A stretch of DNA of 17,462 nt from Ruminococcaceae bacterium UBA7147 (GCA_002491825.1 DKWR01000034.1:1-17462), one strand, 5' to 3'; shown: positions 6,795-13,193, numbered from the stretch's first letter. Notes: generated from the sequence alone by a model not told the origin. Numbers and translations: made by a program.

Positions 6795-8249
6795 ATGTCA
6801 GACAAAACTGTCCGCACAAGATATGCTCCCAGTCCTACGGGATTTATGCACGTGGGCAACCTGAGAACGGCTCTTTATGAGTATCTTGTTGCAAAATCGC
6901 AGAACGGAAAATTTGTTTTGAGAATTGAGGACACCGACCGTGAACGCCTTGTTGAGGGTGCGGTTGATGTCATTTACAATACACTAAAGCTTGCAGGACT
7001 TAAGCACGACGAAGGTCCCGACGTCGGCGGTGATTTCGGCCCGTATGTTCAGTCGGAGAGAAAGGGAATGTACCTGCCGTATGCAGAACAGCTTATAAAA
7101 GAGGGCAAGGCTTACCGCTGTTTCTGCTCAAAGGAGCGACTTGAAAAGCTACAGAACGACAACGTCGGCGGAGGTTATGACCGCCACTGCCGTGATTTGC
7201 CGCAGGAGGAAATTGACAGACTGCTTGCAGAGGGTGTGCCTTATGTTATCCGACAGAAGATGCCGATTGAGGGCAGTACGACCTTTGTTGACGCAGTTTT
7301 CGGCGAGATTACCGTTGACAATACTGAATTGCAGGATCAGATTTTAATTAAAACCGACGGCTACCCGACCTACAATTTTGCAAACGTAATTGACGACCAT
7401 ACAATGGGAATTACCCACGTTGTACGTGGCTGTGAGTATTTAAGCTCCACACCGAAGTACAATCTTCTTTACGAGGCTTTCGGCTGGGAAATTCCGACAT
7501 ATATTCATCTTCCGCTCATTATGGGCAAGGACGAGGACGGCAATGTTTCAAAGCTGTCAAAACGTCACGGTGCAACAGGTTTTTACGATCTGATTGACGA
7601 GGGTTATCTGCCCGAGGCCATCATAAACTACATTGCGCTTTTAGGCTGGTGCCCGAAGGATAATCAGGAGATTTTCACGCTTACAGAGCTTGAAAAGGAA
7701 TTTGACATCAGCGGAATCAGCAAGTCGCCGTCCGTATTCGACTATGACAAGCTGTCGTGGTTTAACGGCGAGTACATCAAGGCTATGACTCCCGAGCAGT
7801 TTACCGAGGTTGCGATGCCGTATTATAAAAAGGTGTTCGGCGACAGGGAAATGCCGTATCTGAAATTTGCCGAGATTTTGCAGAAGCGCACAACTCAGCT
7901 TACGCAGATTCCCGAAATGCTCGACTTCTTTGCAGAGCTTCCCGAGTACGGCAAGGAGCTTTTTGTGAACAAGAAGAGCAAGACAAATCTTGAGAACGCT
8001 CCCGTAGTGCTTAAAGAGGCTTACGAAAGATTGAAGGCTCTGCCCGAGTGGACGGCTGACGCAATCCACGACTGCCTTATCAATATGGCTGTTGAAAAGG
8101 AGCTTAAAAACGGCACCGTTATGTGGCCTGTACGAATTGCGGCGGCAGGCAAGACGGTTACTCCCGGCGGCGCAATTGAGATTTTAGATATTCTGGGCAG
8201 AGATGAGTCGCTGAAAAGACTTGAAAAGGGACTCGAAATTTTAGGTTAA
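6795..8249 (+). CDS. gltX: Glutamyl-tRNA synthetase
   Basis: A class I synthetase that charges tRNA(Glu), and in non-discriminating forms also tRNA(Gln), with glutamate. The 484-aa product has the ATP-binding signature PSPTGFMHVGN (HIGH equivalent at 19-22) and KLSKR (253-257, KMSKS equivalent). A CFC pair (109-111) with a following HC (131-132) resembles the zinc-binding insert of bacterial GluRS. The C-terminal half is the usual helical anticodon-binding region. The ATG at 6795 has GGAGAG 8 bases upstream and lies after the mapped promoter; the longer frame from 6729 would start at the -35 box. Whether it discriminates between the two tRNAs cannot be judged by eye, which matters because gatCAB and glnS are both present. 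Confidence 0.96.
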   Translation: MSDKTVRTRYAPSPTGFMHVGNLRTALYEYLVAKSQNGKFVLRIEDTDRERLVEGAVDVIYNTLKLAGLKHDEGPDVGGDFGPYVQSERKGMYLPYAEQLIKEGKAYRCFCSKERLEKLQNDNVGGGYDRHCRDLPQEEIDRLLAEGVPYVIRQKMPIEGSTTFVDAVFGEITVDNTELQDQILIKTDGYPTYNFANVIDDHTMGITHVVRGCEYLSSTPKYNLLYEAFGWEIPTYIHLPLIMGKDEDGNVSKLSKRHGATGFYDLIDEGYLPEAIINYIALLGWCPKDNQEIFTLTELEKEFDISGISKSPSVFDYDKLSWFNGEYIKAMTPEQFTEVAMPYYKKVFGDREMPYLKFAEILQKRTTQLTQIPEMLDFFAELPEYGKELFVNKKSKTNLENAPVVLKEAYERLKALPEWTADAIHDCLINMAVEKELKNGTVMWPVRIAAAGKTVTPGGAIEILDILGRDESLKRLEKGLEILG

Positions 8250-8265
8250 TAATATTTGTTTGGAA

Positions 8266-8280
8266 TTTGGAGTGTGGAGT
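8266..8280. repeat. TTTGGAGTGTGGAGT dispersed repeat, copy 1
   Basis: A 15-base sequence identical to 17444-17458. It begins 17 bases after the gltX stop; the other copy begins 7 bases after the phoU stop. It is followed here by GTCGAGGGTCGCTACGCTCC. Function unknown. Confidence 0.6.
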
Positions 8281-8331
8281 CGAGGGTCGCTACGCTCCGA
8301 ATTTGTAATAGTGCGTGTTGTGTGGATATGT

Positions 8332-8359
8332 TTGCTTTTTATGGATGAGTTTATATAAC
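8332..8359 (+). promoter_or_regulatory. Possible promoter of glnS
   Basis: TTGCTT (8332-8337) and TATAAC (8354-8359) are 16 bases apart, about 105 bases before the glnS start. The leader would contain a hairpin, GGGACG (8371-8376) with CGTCCC (8387-8392), and the palindrome GTGTACAC (8427-8434). No T-box features were recognised. No terminator separates gltX from this site, so read-through from gltX is also possible. Confidence 0.35.
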
Positions 8360-8464
8360 GGCAACGTTTCGGGACGGCTTCCCAGACGTCCCATTTCACA
8401 AACTGCATTGCAATTTATGAAATATGGTGTACACACTTAAATTTTGGCAGGAAGGACAGTTTTT

Positions 8465-10159
8465 ATGGCTGAAGAAATTAAAAATATTGAAAATGAAGAG
8501 GTTATGCAGAACAACTTCATTCACGATTTTATAAATGAGGACATTGCCGAAAACGGCAGATTTGAGGGTAAAAAGGTTCATACCCGCTTTCCTCCCGAGC
8601 CTAACGGCTATCTGCATATCGGTCACGCAAAGGCTATCTGTATTGACTTTGGTACGGCTGAAAAGTTCGGCGGAATCTGCAACCTCCGTATGGACGACAC
8701 CAACCCCACCAAAGAGGACGTTGAGTATGTTGACGCTATCAAGGAGGATATCAAGTGGCTCGGCTTTGACTGGGACGACAGATTTTACTATGCGTCCGAG
8801 TATTTTGAGCAGATGTATGAGTATGCAGTTGAACTGATTAAAAAGGGACTTGCCTACGTTTGCGAGCTTACTCCCGAGCAGATGAGGGAGTACAGGGGAG
8901 ATACGCAGACCCCTGCAAAGAGCCCGTACCGTGACCGCCCGATTGAAGAAAGCCTTGACTTGTTTGAACGTATGAAAAACGGCGAATTTGAGGACGGCAA
9001 GATGACCTTGCGTGCGAAGATTGACCTTGCATCGGGCAACTTCAATATGCGTGACCCTGTTATTTACAGAATCAACCGCCTGCACCACCACAGAACAGGC
9101 GACAAGTGGTGCATTTACCCGATGTACGACTTTGCACACCCGATTGAGGACGCAATCGAGGGCATTACTCACAGCCTTTGCTCGCTTGAATTTGAGGCTC
9201 ACCGTCCGCTTTATGACTGGGTAATCAACAATATTTCCGCACCCTGCAAGCCTCGTCAGATTGAGTTTGCAAGGCTCGGAATCAACAACACAGTTATGTC
9301 AAAGCGTAAGCTTCGTGAGCTTGTTGAAAAGAGCTATGTTGACGGCTGGGACGACCCGAGAATGCCTACGCTCTGCGGACTTCGCAGACGTGGCTATACA
9401 CCGAAGGCAATCCGCTCATTCATTGACCAAATTGGCGTTTCAAAGGTAAATTCGATTGTTGAATACAGCTTTTTAGAACACTGTCTGCGTGACGACTTGA
9501 ACGAAACGGCACAGCGTGTTATGTGCGTAATTCACCCGATTAAGCTTGTGCTTACAAACTATCCCGAGGGCAAGACCGAGGAATTTGAGGTTGAGAACAA
9601 CCCCAACCGTCCCGAGGACGGCACACGCACAGTAACTTTTTCAAGAGAAAGCTACATTGAAGCCGAGGACTTTATGGAGGAGCCGATTAAGAAGTATCAG
9701 CGCCTTTATCCCGGCAACGAGGTGCGCCTGAAGGGAACGTACATTGTAAAATGCACAGGCTGTAAAAAGGACGAAAACGGCAATGTCGTTGAGGTTTACG
9801 CAGAGTACGACCCCGAAACAAGGGGCGGAAATACTCCCGATGGCAGAAAGGTAAGAGGTACAATCCACTGGGTTGACGCTAATAATTGCGCCGATGCAGA
9901 GGTAAGACTTTACGATAACCTCTTTACCGTACCCGACCCCGATGTGGGTGAAAGGAATTTCCTCGATTACCTCAACCCCAATTCTCTTGAAATCCTCAAA
10001 AACTGCAAGGCTGAAAAGAGTCTTGAAAGTGCAGAAGCACCGAAAAGCTTCCAGTTTATGCGACTTGGCTACTTCTGCGTTGACAACAAAGACAGCTCAA
10101 AGGAACATCTTGTTTTCAACAGAAGCGTAAGCCTTAAAGACGGTTTCAGAAAGAAATAA
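8465..10159 (+). CDS. glnS: Glutaminyl-tRNA synthetase
   Basis: A class I synthetase that charges tRNA(Gln) directly with glutamine. The 564-aa protein is full length for bacterial GlnRS and is collinear with the E. coli enzyme: FPPEPNGYLHIGHAKAI (HIGH 51-54), DDTNPTKEDVEYV, ELTPEQMREYRG, NMRDPVIYR, YPMYDFAHPIEDA, THSLCSLEF, VMSKRKL (KMSKS equivalent 278-281), GWDDPRMPT, and a C-terminal beta-barrel anticodon domain with RKVRGTIHWV and EVRLYDNLF. It lacks an added C-terminal YqeY-like domain. The ATG at 8465 is 8 bases after GAAGGA; a TTG seven codons earlier overlaps that site and is not preferred. Its presence beside an intact gatCAB is discussed in the findings. Confidence 0.97.
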   Translation: MAEEIKNIENEEVMQNNFIHDFINEDIAENGRFEGKKVHTRFPPEPNGYLHIGHAKAICIDFGTAEKFGGICNLRMDDTNPTKEDVEYVDAIKEDIKWLGFDWDDRFYYASEYFEQMYEYAVELIKKGLAYVCELTPEQMREYRGDTQTPAKSPYRDRPIEESLDLFERMKNGEFEDGKMTLRAKIDLASGNFNMRDPVIYRINRLHHHRTGDKWCIYPMYDFAHPIEDAIEGITHSLCSLEFEAHRPLYDWVINNISAPCKPRQIEFARLGINNTVMSKRKLRELVEKSYVDGWDDPRMPTLCGLRRRGYTPKAIRSFIDQIGVSKVNSIVEYSFLEHCLRDDLNETAQRVMCVIHPIKLVLTNYPEGKTEEFEVENNPNRPEDGTRTVTFSRESYIEAEDFMEEPIKKYQRLYPGNEVRLKGTYIVKCTGCKKDENGNVVEVYAEYDPETRGGNTPDGRKVRGTIHWVDANNCADAEVRLYDNLFTVPDPDVGERNFLDYLNPNSLEILKNCKAEKSLESAEAPKSFQFMRLGYFCVDNKDSSKEHLVFNRSVSLKDGFRKK

Positions 10160-10185
10160 ATATTTGCAATAAATAGCCTTTGTAC

Positions 10186-10275
10186 TTACTTTTTCTTGTG
10201 AAAAATCTCGTAGCAAAGAGCGATAACTTCGATAATCAAAGTTCCGAGTAAAAATAAGTCAGAAAATGATACCAT
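10186..10275 (-). CDS. Holin-like (Hol_Tox type) small membrane peptide, probable type I toxin
   Basis: A 29-codon frame reading MVSFSDLFLLGTLIIEVIAL and then CYEIFHKKK: a short polar N-terminus, one membrane-spanning segment (about residues 5-25) and a lysine-rich tail. This MVxxxDLF...HKKK layout is that of the putative holin-like toxin peptides (PF16935-like) common in gut Clostridia. It has a near-perfect ribosome site, GGGAGGTGAT, four bases before the ATG and a strong promoter at 10333-10361, so it is very unlikely to be chance. The site is partly hidden in a hairpin, as in type I toxin mRNAs. If toxic, it would depolarise the inner membrane. No antisense RNA promoter could be identified with confidence. 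Toxicity is inferred from family likeness only. Confidence 0.8.
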   Translation of the reverse strand: MVSFSDLFLLGTLIIEVIALCYEIFHKKK

Positions 10276-10281
10276 AGTTAT

Positions 10282-10298
10282 CACCTCCCTTTCGGGAG
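10282..10298 (-). promoter_or_regulatory. Hairpin that sequesters the toxin ribosome binding site
   Basis: In the minus-strand mRNA, CTCCC-GAAA-GGGAG (10298 down to 10285) forms a five-pair stem capped by a GNRA tetraloop, and its right arm supplies most of the GGGAGG ribosome site (down to 10282). This would limit translation unless opened. The leader just upstream contains CGGCAGGCGGTTG. Confidence 0.75.
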
Positions 10299-10332
10299 CA
10301 ACCGCCTGCCGTTTGTCAGTACCCTCAATTCT

Positions 10333-10361
10333 TTTTTAACAAGTATGTTTTCTTTTGTCAA
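10333..10361 (-). promoter_or_regulatory. Strong promoter of the holin-like toxin gene
   Basis: On the minus strand, consensus TTGACA (10356-10361) and TAAAAA (10333-10338) are 17 bases apart, with TG one base before the -10 (extended -10). The start point near 10326 gives a leader of about 50 bases. Confidence 0.75.
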
Positions 10362-10379
10362 TATTCATAGAAATAAACG

Positions 10380-10415
10380 CAAGGTGTAGCCGCTCGGCTA
10401 TGCCTTGTATTATTT
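10380..10415 (+). terminator. Hairpin between the toxin promoter and the dehydrogenase, likely terminator of glnS
   Basis: CAAGGTGTAGCC (10380-10391) pairs with GGCTATGCCTTG (10396-10407) through two G-U wobbles around the loop GCTC. It is followed by TATTATTTTGTGC, a weak T tract. It is the only good plus-strand terminator candidate after glnS. If used, the glnS transcript would run antisense through the whole toxin gene and its leader. Confidence 0.55.
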
Positions 10416-10420
10416 TGTGC

Positions 10421-10449
10421 TTTATTATTTTAAAAATAAATGCTATAAT
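10421..10449 (+). promoter_or_regulatory. Extended -10 promoter of the short-chain dehydrogenase
   Basis: TGCTATAAT (10441-10449) is a consensus extended -10. A weak -35, TTTATT (10421-10426), lies 17 bases upstream. The start point would be near 10456, about 53 bases before the gene. Confidence 0.6.
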
Positions 10450-10460
10450 GATTACAGAGT

Positions 10461-10492
10461 AATTGTTAATTATTAATTGTAAATTGTTAATT
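10461..10492. repeat. AATTGTTAATTATTAATTG-type low-complexity repeat
   Basis: The stretch consists of imperfect copies of TAATTGT/TTAATTA in tandem, located in the 5' leader of the dehydrogenase between its promoter and ribosome site. It is self-complementary enough to form a weak hairpin, and could also be a replication-slippage product. Confidence 0.55.
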
Positions 10493-10508
10493 GGTTTCGG
10501 GTGATATT

Positions 10509-11246
10509 ATGAAAAATGTTCTTATTACGGGCGGTTCGGGCGGAATCGGCTCGGCTCTCTGCGTTGCGTTTGCGCAGGCAGGATGTAATGTAGCTGTTCA
10601 CTATAATAAAAACAGTGACGGAGCCGAGAGGCTTGCGAAAATCCTCTGCGATAGCTACGGAGTGGGTGCGCTTGCGATTCAGGCTGACGTGTCGGACAGG
10701 CAGTCGGTAAACGAGATGTTTGACGCAATAGACAACACATTGGGCAGTATTGACGTGCTTGTGAACAACTCGGGAATTGCTCAGCAAAAGCTTTTTACCG
10801 AAATAACGGCTGACGACTGGAAAGAAATGCTCGGCGTAAACCTTGACGGTGTTTTCTACTGCTCACAAGAGGTTCTTAAAAGATATATGATAAAAAATTA
10901 CAGCGGAGTGATTCTGAATATCAGCTCAATGTGGGGGCAGGTCGGTGCGTCCTGCGAGGTGCATTACAGCGCCGCAAAGGCAGGCGTAATCGGACTTACA
11001 AAGGCTCTTGCAAAGGAAGTCGGATTGTCGGGAGTGCGTGTGAACTGCATTTGCCCCGGCGTGGTTATGACAGATATGATGAAGTCATTTGACGAGCAAA
11101 CCATAAACGAGCTGAAAGAGGAAACGCCGCTCAATACCCTCGGAACGCCAAAGGATATTGCAGATGCGGCGGTGTTTTTGTGCAGTGACAAGGCGAAATT
11201 TATTACGGGGCAAATACTCGTTGTAAACGGAGGGTTTGTGATATAG
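10509..11246 (+). CDS. Short-chain dehydrogenase/reductase, FabG-like
   Basis: A cytoplasmic NAD(P)-dependent oxidoreductase of the classical SDR family, 245 aa as in FabG. The cofactor loop TGGSGGIG is at 7-14 and NNSG (family form NNAG) at 86-89. Asn111 (in NLDG), Ser140, Tyr153 and Lys157 (YSAAK) make the complete catalytic tetrad. The C-terminal SDR signature reads FITGQILVVNGGF. It resembles 3-oxoacyl-ACP reductase, but there are no fatty-acid synthesis genes around it, so its substrate is open and fabG is not assigned. The ATG at 10509 follows GGTGA. A TTG six codons earlier lies before that ribosome site and is rejected. The next small gene starts on the last base of its stop codon. 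Confidence 0.9.
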   Translation: MKNVLITGGSGGIGSALCVAFAQAGCNVAVHYNKNSDGAERLAKILCDSYGVGALAIQADVSDRQSVNEMFDAIDNTLGSIDVLVNNSGIAQQKLFTEITADDWKEMLGVNLDGVFYCSQEVLKRYMIKNYSGVILNISSMWGQVGASCEVHYSAAKAGVIGLTKALAKEVGLSGVRVNCICPGVVMTDMMKSFDEQTINELKEETPLNTLGTPKDIADAAVFLCSDKAKFITGQILVVNGGFVI

Positions 11247-11404
11247 TGTGCAATAAAGTTGAAGATAGAGATTACAATAAAGGAGAATTACAGAGGCTGT
11301 TGAAAGAAGGACTTGATTGCGTAACACTGTCATCGGGAATTCCGGCAGAAGAAGTTTTTGACAGGATTGAAAAGGAATTTGGCTTTCAATGCTGTTCAGA
11401 GTAA
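11246..11404 (+). CDS. Small 52-aa cysteine-containing protein, unknown
   Basis: A GTG start shares one base with the TAG stop of the dehydrogenase gene, behind GGAGGG (11229-11234) at an 11-base spacing. The product runs MCNKVEDRDYNKGELQRLLK, continues through a GLDCVTLSSGIPAEEVFDRI core, and ends in FGFQCCSE. It has four cysteines (2, 25, 49, 50) and predicted helices at about 13-22 and 33-45, with no signal peptide or membrane segment. I do not recognise the family. Coupling to the dehydrogenase and the balanced, protein-like composition support it as a real gene. The Cys pair at the tail might bind metal or form a disulfide, which is a guess. Confidence 0.65.
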   Translation: MCNKVEDRDYNKGELQRLLKEGLDCVTLSSGIPAEEVFDRIEKEFGFQCCSE

Positions 11405-11450
11405 TTTTATAAATTGAACGTAATACTATGCAAAGTCTAAAAGTATATAT

Positions 11451-11594
11451 AAGGCTAAATTGATAAAATGTAGGGAACAGTCTTGACTGTTCCGAGGGAT
11501 TACAGCTAACATATGGGTAATCGGAACGGTCAAGACCGTTCCCTACACTAAAATAGTTTTAATTATTCTTACCATTTTGATAATTTTTAGCCTT
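11451..11594. repeat. Nested palindromic repeat, unit A, with outer inverted flanks
   Basis: Outer arms AAGGCTAAA (11451-11459) and TTTAGCCTT (11586-11594) are perfect inverted copies. Inside, 27-base arms at 11469-11495 and 11521-11547 are inverted with two mismatches. Each arm is itself a perfect hairpin: GGAACAGTC-TT-GACTGTTCC (11474-11493) and GGAACGGTC-AA-GACCGTTCC (11523-11542). A third stem, GATTAC (11498-11503) with GTAATC (11517-11522), sits in the centre. The two mismatches between the arms form a compensated A-T to G-C pair. It lies between convergent genes and encodes no protein. Confidence 0.85.
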
Positions 11595-11603
11595 AACGCA
11601 GTA

Positions 11604-11685
11604 GTAGGGAACAAGCCCTGTCTTGTTCCTAAAGGTTCATATGTTGCCTTTAGGAACGACACGGGGGTCGTTCCCTACTTTTTTT
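11604..11685. repeat. Nested palindromic repeat, unit B, ending in a T tract
   Basis: 32-base arms at 11604-11635 and 11647-11678 are inverted copies beginning GTAGGGAAC and ending GTTCCCTAC. Each folds as its own perfect stem: GGAACAAG with CTTGTTCC (11608-11629), and GGAACGAC with GTCGTTCC (11653-11674). The stems differ at bases that change in pairs. Seven T residues (11679-11685) follow the right hairpin, so the unit could terminate plus-strand transcripts. It lies 29 bases from the 3' end of the convergent trpB-like gene. Confidence 0.85.
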
Positions 11686-11713
11686 AGTTTAACTTTATTT
11701 TTAAAATTCTTAA

Positions 11714-13087
11714 TTATTCAACCTTGGGAAGAGATTCAAAGCTCTTCTGGAGTTCCTCGTCTGTGGGAATGTAATCGCTCATTGCGCCGTCGTTGAACTT
11801 CTGATAAGCCATCATATCAAAGTAGCCTGTGCCTGTAAGACCGAAGAGGATTGTCTTTTCCTCGCCTGTTTGCTTGCACTTGAGAGCCTCGTCAATTGCA
11901 ACTCTGATTGCGTGACTGCTTTCGGGAGCAGGGAGAATACCCTCGACTCTTGCAAACTGCTCTGCTGCGGCAAATACGGAAGTCTGTTCAACAGAGGTAG
12001 CTTCCATAAGTCCGTCGTGGTAGAGCTGTGAAAGAGTTGAACTCATACCGTGGTAGCGAAGTCCGCCTGCGTGGTTTGAAGAGGGAATGAAGTTACTGCC
12101 GAGTGTGTACATCTTTGCAAGAGGACATACCATACCCGTGTCGCAGAAGTCGTATGCAAACTTACCTCTTGTAAAGCTCGGACAGGAAGCAGGCTCTACT
12201 GCGATAATTCTGTAGTCAGCCTCGCCTCTGAGCTTTTCTCCCATAAACGGAGAGATAAGTCCGCCGAGGTTTGAGCCGCCGCCTGCACAGCCGATAATAA
12301 TGTCAGGCTTTACGCCGTATTTGTCAAGCGCCGCCTTTGCTTCAAGACCGATAACAGACTGGTGAAGAAGTACCTGATTGAGCACACTGCCGAGAACGTA
12401 GCGGTAACCCTCGGTTGTTGTTGCGGCTTCAACGGCTTCGGAAATTGCACAGCCGAGGCTTCCTGTTGTGCCGGGGTGAGCTTCAAGAATCTTCTTGCCG
12501 ACCTCTGTTGTCATTGAGGGAGATGGAGTAACACTTGCGCCGTAGGTTCTCATAACCTCACGTCTGAAGGGCTTCTGTTCGTAGGAAACCTTTACCATAA
12601 ATACCTTGCAGTCAAGTCCGAAGTAGGAGCAAGCCATTGAAAGAGCCGTACCCCACTGACCTGCGCCTGTTTCGGTTGTAACGCCCTTTAAGCCCTGTTT
12701 CTTTGCATAATAAGCCTGTGCAATTGCGCTGTTGAGCTTGTGGCTTCCGCTTGTGTTGTTGCCCTCAAACTTATAGTAGATTTTTGCGGGCGTGTCGAGT
12801 GCCTTTTCAAGGAAGTACGCACGGATAAGCGGAGATGGACGGTACATCTTGTAGAAATTCTGGATTTCCTCGGGAATGTCGATGTATGCGTCTGTTTCGT
12901 TAAGCTCCTGTGCAACAAGCTCCTCGCAGAACACGGGATAAAGCTCCTCTGCCTTCATAGGCTGGAGAGTTGCGGGATTGAGAAGCGGAGCAGGCTTGTT
13001 TTTCATATCTGCCCTTACATTGTACCACTGCGACGGGATTTCCTTTTCGTCAAGGTAGATTTTGTAAGGGATTTTGTTTTCTGCCAT
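11714..13087 (-). CDS. TrpB2-type tryptophan synthase beta chain (orphan PLP enzyme)
   Basis: A pyridoxal-phosphate enzyme expected to join indole and serine into tryptophan, or to act on serine or related amino acids. The 457-aa product has the length and N-terminal extension of the TrpB2 group rather than the shorter TrpB1. GSHKLNSA carries the PLP lysine Lys117, TETGAGQWG (138-146) carries the catalytic Glu140, and GGGSN (269-273) binds the PLP phosphate. No trpA or other trp gene is present, as is common for TrpB2, so it may salvage indole. The ATG at 13087 is 7 bases after GGAGGT; a TTG ten codons earlier would place the ribosome site inside the gene and is rejected. Single-gene transcript with a strong promoter. 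Confidence 0.92.
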   Translation of the reverse strand: MAENKIPYKIYLDEKEIPSQWYNVRADMKNKPAPLLNPATLQPMKAEELYPVFCEELVAQELNETDAYIDIPEEIQNFYKMYRPSPLIRAYFLEKALDTPAKIYYKFEGNNTSGSHKLNSAIAQAYYAKKQGLKGVTTETGAGQWGTALSMACSYFGLDCKVFMVKVSYEQKPFRREVMRTYGASVTPSPSMTTEVGKKILEAHPGTTGSLGCAISEAVEAATTTEGYRYVLGSVLNQVLLHQSVIGLEAKAALDKYGVKPDIIIGCAGGGSNLGGLISPFMGEKLRGEADYRIIAVEPASCPSFTRGKFAYDFCDTGMVCPLAKMYTLGSNFIPSSNHAGGLRYHGMSSTLSQLYHDGLMEATSVEQTSVFAAAEQFARVEGILPAPESSHAIRVAIDEALKCKQTGEEKTILFGLTGTGYFDMMAYQKFNDGAMSDYIPTDEELQKSFESLPKVE

Positions 13088-13130
13088 TTTTATGACCTCC
13101 AATATATTGTATTTCAATTACTAAAATATT

Positions 13131-13150
13131 TTATCGGTTTAAATCGATAA
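13131..13150. promoter_or_regulatory. Near-perfect 20-bp palindrome in the trpB2 leader, possible operator
   Basis: TTATCGGTTTAAATCGATAA is a palindrome with one mismatched pair, centred about 18 bases downstream of the predicted transcription start of the trpB2-type gene. The position suits a repressor operator; as RNA it would form a six-pair stem. No T-box or tryptophan-rich leader peptide was seen. Confidence 0.5.
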
Positions 13151-13164
13151 CGTGCCTTTGTTGT

Positions 13165-13193
13165 ATTATACCATAAAAAATATGCCTTGTCAC
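13165..13193 (-). promoter_or_regulatory. Extended -10 promoter of the trpB2-type gene
   Basis: On the minus strand, GTGACA (13188-13193) and TATAAT (13165-13170) are 17 bases apart, with TGG directly before the -10. The start point near 13158 gives a leader of about 71 bases. Confidence 0.8.

Noticed and set aside
8250..8464. T-box riboswitch before glnS
   Set aside because: The conserved T-box sequence and a terminator/antiterminator pair are absent.
8396..9202. Long minus-strand frame opposite glnS (268 codons)
   Set aside because: It is fully antisense to a well-supported GlnRS, lacks a ribosome site and reads like a shadow frame rich in Val, Asn and Leu with no family likeness.
11469..11547. 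Repeat A as an insertion sequence or MITE with target duplication
   Set aside because: Inverted ends are clear, but no flanking target-site duplication could be identified by eye, so it is listed as a repeat only.
11469..11678. Repeats as a CRISPR array
   Set aside because: Only two units of unequal length with inverted internal arms, no regular spacers and no cas genes.
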